A stretch of DNA of 64,000 nt from Falsiroseomonas oleicola (lineage in GTDB: Bacteria; Pseudomonadota; Alphaproteobacteria; Acetobacterales; Acetobacteraceae): the NCBI RefSeq assembly GCF_019029495.1, contig NZ_JAERQM010000007.1, positions 253,292-317,291 on the forward strand, given 5' to 3'. A program made the position numbers and the translations under genes. Position 1 is the stretch's first letter. Each line of letters starts with the position of its first letter. The notes below the pieces were generated by a model, which was not told the DNA's origin, did no database searches, and worked only from the letters and a program-made list of their open reading frames with translations. Shown piece after piece: positions 62,595-64,000 of the stretch.

Positions 62595-63802
62595 TTCGCC
62601 GCGACCTGCGCCGCGCTCGGGGTCATGCGCAGGCAGGCGCGGTCGAGCAGGCGCAGCGCCTCCGCCACCTCGGCCTCCGTGATGATGAGAGGCGGTGCGA
62701 GGCGCAGCACATTCATGCCGGCGGCCACCGTCAGAAGGCCCTCTACCACGGCGGCGGCCTGCATCTCGCCATTATTGACCTCCGGCCGCAGCTTCAGGCC
62801 GAGCAGCAGGCCGGCGCCCTGCACCCCCTCGACCACCTTCGGGTGCTTCTGGGCGAGGTCGAGCAGGCCACGCCACAGCAGGCGCGCCACGCCATCCACC
62901 TGATCCAGGAAGCCCGGCGCCAGCATCACGTCCAGCACGGCATTGCCGGCCGCGGTGGCCAGCGGGCCGCCGCCATAGGTGGTGCCGTGGGTGCCGGGCT
63001 TCAGATACTGGGCGACCTTCTCCTTCGCCAGGATGGCGCCGAGCGGGAAGCCGCCGCCGATACCCTTGGCGGAGGACATCACGTCGGGCTCGATCCCGGC
63101 CCATTGATGCGCCCAGAGCTTGCCGGAACGGCCCATGCCGGTCTGGACCTCGTCGAGCGCCAGCAGCAGCCCGAATTCGTCGCAGACGGCGCGCAACTCA
63201 CGCAGGAAGCGGAGATCGGCCGGGCGCACGCCGCCCTCGCCCTGGATCGGCTCGATCATGATACCGGCGGTCTGCGGCCCGATCGCATCCCGCACGGCAT
63301 TCATGTTGCCGAAGGGGACGTGATCAAAACCCTGCACCGGCGGGCCGAAGCCGGCCAGGTACTTGGCATTGCCCGTCGCCGACAGCATGGCGAGTGTCCG
63401 GCCGTGGAAGGCCCCCTCGAAGCAGATCATGTGGAAGCGCTCGGGGTGGCCGGTCTCCGCATGATATTTGCGGACGGCCTTCACCATGCCTTCGTTCGCC
63501 TCGGCGCCCGAATTGCAGAAGAAGACGCTGTCGGCGAAGGAGGCCGCGACATGCCGCGCCGCCAGCTCCTCGGCCTGCGGCACGCGGTACAGGTTCGAGA
63601 CGTGCATCACCTTGGCGGCCTGCTCCGCGATCACCTTCGTCAGGTGCGGATGGGCATGGCCGATGCTGCTGGTCGCGATGCCCGCGCCGAAATCGAGGAA
63701 TCGTCGCCCATCCGACGTCCACAGCCAGGCGCCCTCGCCCCGCTCGAAAGCGAGGTCGGCACGGTTGTAGGTCGGCATCAGGGCGGGGATCACGCGATCC
63801 AT
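62591..63802 (-). CDS. argD: Acetylornithine transaminase
   Basis: PLP enzyme converting N-acetylglutamate semialdehyde to N-acetylornithine; some members also act on succinyldiaminopimelate. The 403-residue protein has [64 protein letters not shown] and the PLP-lysine in [14 protein letters not shown]. It is the first gene of argD-argF. Confidence 0.95.
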   Translation of the reverse strand: MDRVIPALMPTYNRADLAFERGEGAWLWTSDGRRFLDFGAGIATSSIGHAHPHLTKVIAEQAAKVMHVSNLYRVPQAEELAARHVAASFADSVFFCNSGAEANEGMVKAVRKYHAETGHPERFHMICFEGAFHGRTLAMLSATGNAKYLAGFGPPVQGFDHVPFGNMNAVRDAIGPQTAGIMIEPIQGEGGVRPADLRFLRELRAVCDEFGLLLALDEVQTGMGRSGKLWAHQWAGIEPDVMSSAKGIGGGFPLGAILAKEKVAQYLKPGTHGTTYGGGPLATAAGNAVLDVMLAPGFLDQVDGVARLLWRGLLDLAQKHPKVVEGVQGAGLLLGLKLRPEVNNGEMQAAAVVEGLLTVAAGMNVLRLAPPLIITEAEVAEALRLLDRACLRMTPSAAQVAAK

Positions 63803-63912
63803 CCTCCGTCACGCCGTGCGGCCCGGCGCCATTCGCCAAGGCGAGCACGGAAGCTGGAAAGGCTGCACGATTTCGGCCCGGCGGTCAAAGCCGGCCGGTG
63901 TCGGGTAGTGGG

Positions 63913-64000
63913 TCAGTTTGATTTCTGACCCTGACTCTTTTCCCATTCCTCCAAAACCACCACCATATCGGCCAGTTCCCAAAGCTTGGCGCTCACGCCG
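63913..64000 (-). CDS. C-terminal end of a probable transposase (cut by window edge)
   Basis: On the minus strand the last 28 codons read as GVSAKLWELADMVVVLEEWE followed by KSQGQKSN and a stop at 63913. This resembles the C-terminus of transposases in insertion sequences, but the family cannot be fixed from so little. The sequence is less GC-rich than argD. An inverted repeat GGGTCAG/CTGACCC (63910-63916 with 63925-63931) overlaps the stop, as at some element ends. Confidence 0.35.
   Translation of the reverse strand, partial: GVSAKLWELADMVVVLEEWEKSQGQKSN

Overview
The window comes from a GC-rich (roughly 70% by eye) alphaproteobacterium. Gene order and protein features point to Rhodospirillales, most likely a Roseomonas-like member of the Acetobacteraceae: a rimP-nusA-ylxR-infB-rbfA-truB-rpsO block, a hemC-hemD-mitofilin-hemY block, and an alphaproteobacterial flagellar cluster with flbT and flaF beside flagellin. 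Everything looks chromosomal. There is one tRNA gene (tRNA-Thr, CGT) and no rRNA operon or CRISPR array.

Layout. 1-3.2 kb: 3' end of metK, trmB, then an isolated lower-GC gene joining a DUF4261 domain to an Imm11-like domain. 3.3-11.8 kb: the translation/transcription block, opened by a clear promoter and a terminator-like attenuator in the rimP leader and closed by a strong terminator after rpsO; pnp does not follow. 11.9-21.9 kb: small membrane protein, DedA protein, ArnT/PMT-type glycosyltransferase, rsmB, an Lrp/AsnC regulator with a striking operator, acyltransferase, rpe, heparinase-like protein, GT4 glycosyltransferase and a membrane protein. 22-28.9 kb: ahcY behind an AT-rich palindromic control region, an OpgH-like glucosyltransferase in an apparent operon with two membrane proteins, a divergent TetR regulator sharing a 17-bp inverted-repeat operator, and a MerR regulator fused to a P-loop ATPase. 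28.9-33.9 kb: hybrid histidine kinase and pgi. 33.9-44.9 kb: flagellar genes (fliK-flgD leftward; flgE-flgK-flgL-flbT-fliC-flaF-DUF1217 protein rightward) with back-to-back sigma-54 promoters between fliK and flgE. 45-48.4 kb: tRNA-Thr and a three-gene MacAB-like ABC exporter. 48.4-56.5 kb: hemC-hemD-mitofilin-hemY, divergent tsaD, a small low-GC insertion with an unknown gene, a glycine-zipper lipoprotein, rlmJ and gpsA. 56.6-64 kb: an orphan YD/RHS-like repeat protein, a paired M16 peptidase operon, a polytopic membrane protein, argD-argF, and at the right edge what looks like the end of an insertion sequence.

The ordinary genes cover translation (rimP, infB, rbfA, truB, rpsO, rsmB, rlmJ, trmB, tsaD), methyl-cycle metabolism (metK, ahcY), tetrapyrrole, arginine and central carbon synthesis, envelope glycans and motility. 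The observations most worth following up are: (i) nineteen tandem octapeptide repeats placed inside the flagellar DUF1217 protein; (ii) the MerR-ATPase fusion; (iii) the DUF4261-Imm11 fusion; (iv) the low-GC unknown gene whose ribosome-binding site lies in an 11-bp hairpin; and (v) several unusually clear palindromic control regions (ahcY, lrp, tetR, rimP leader). I did not find a complete multi-gene defence or biosynthetic system that I could call new.
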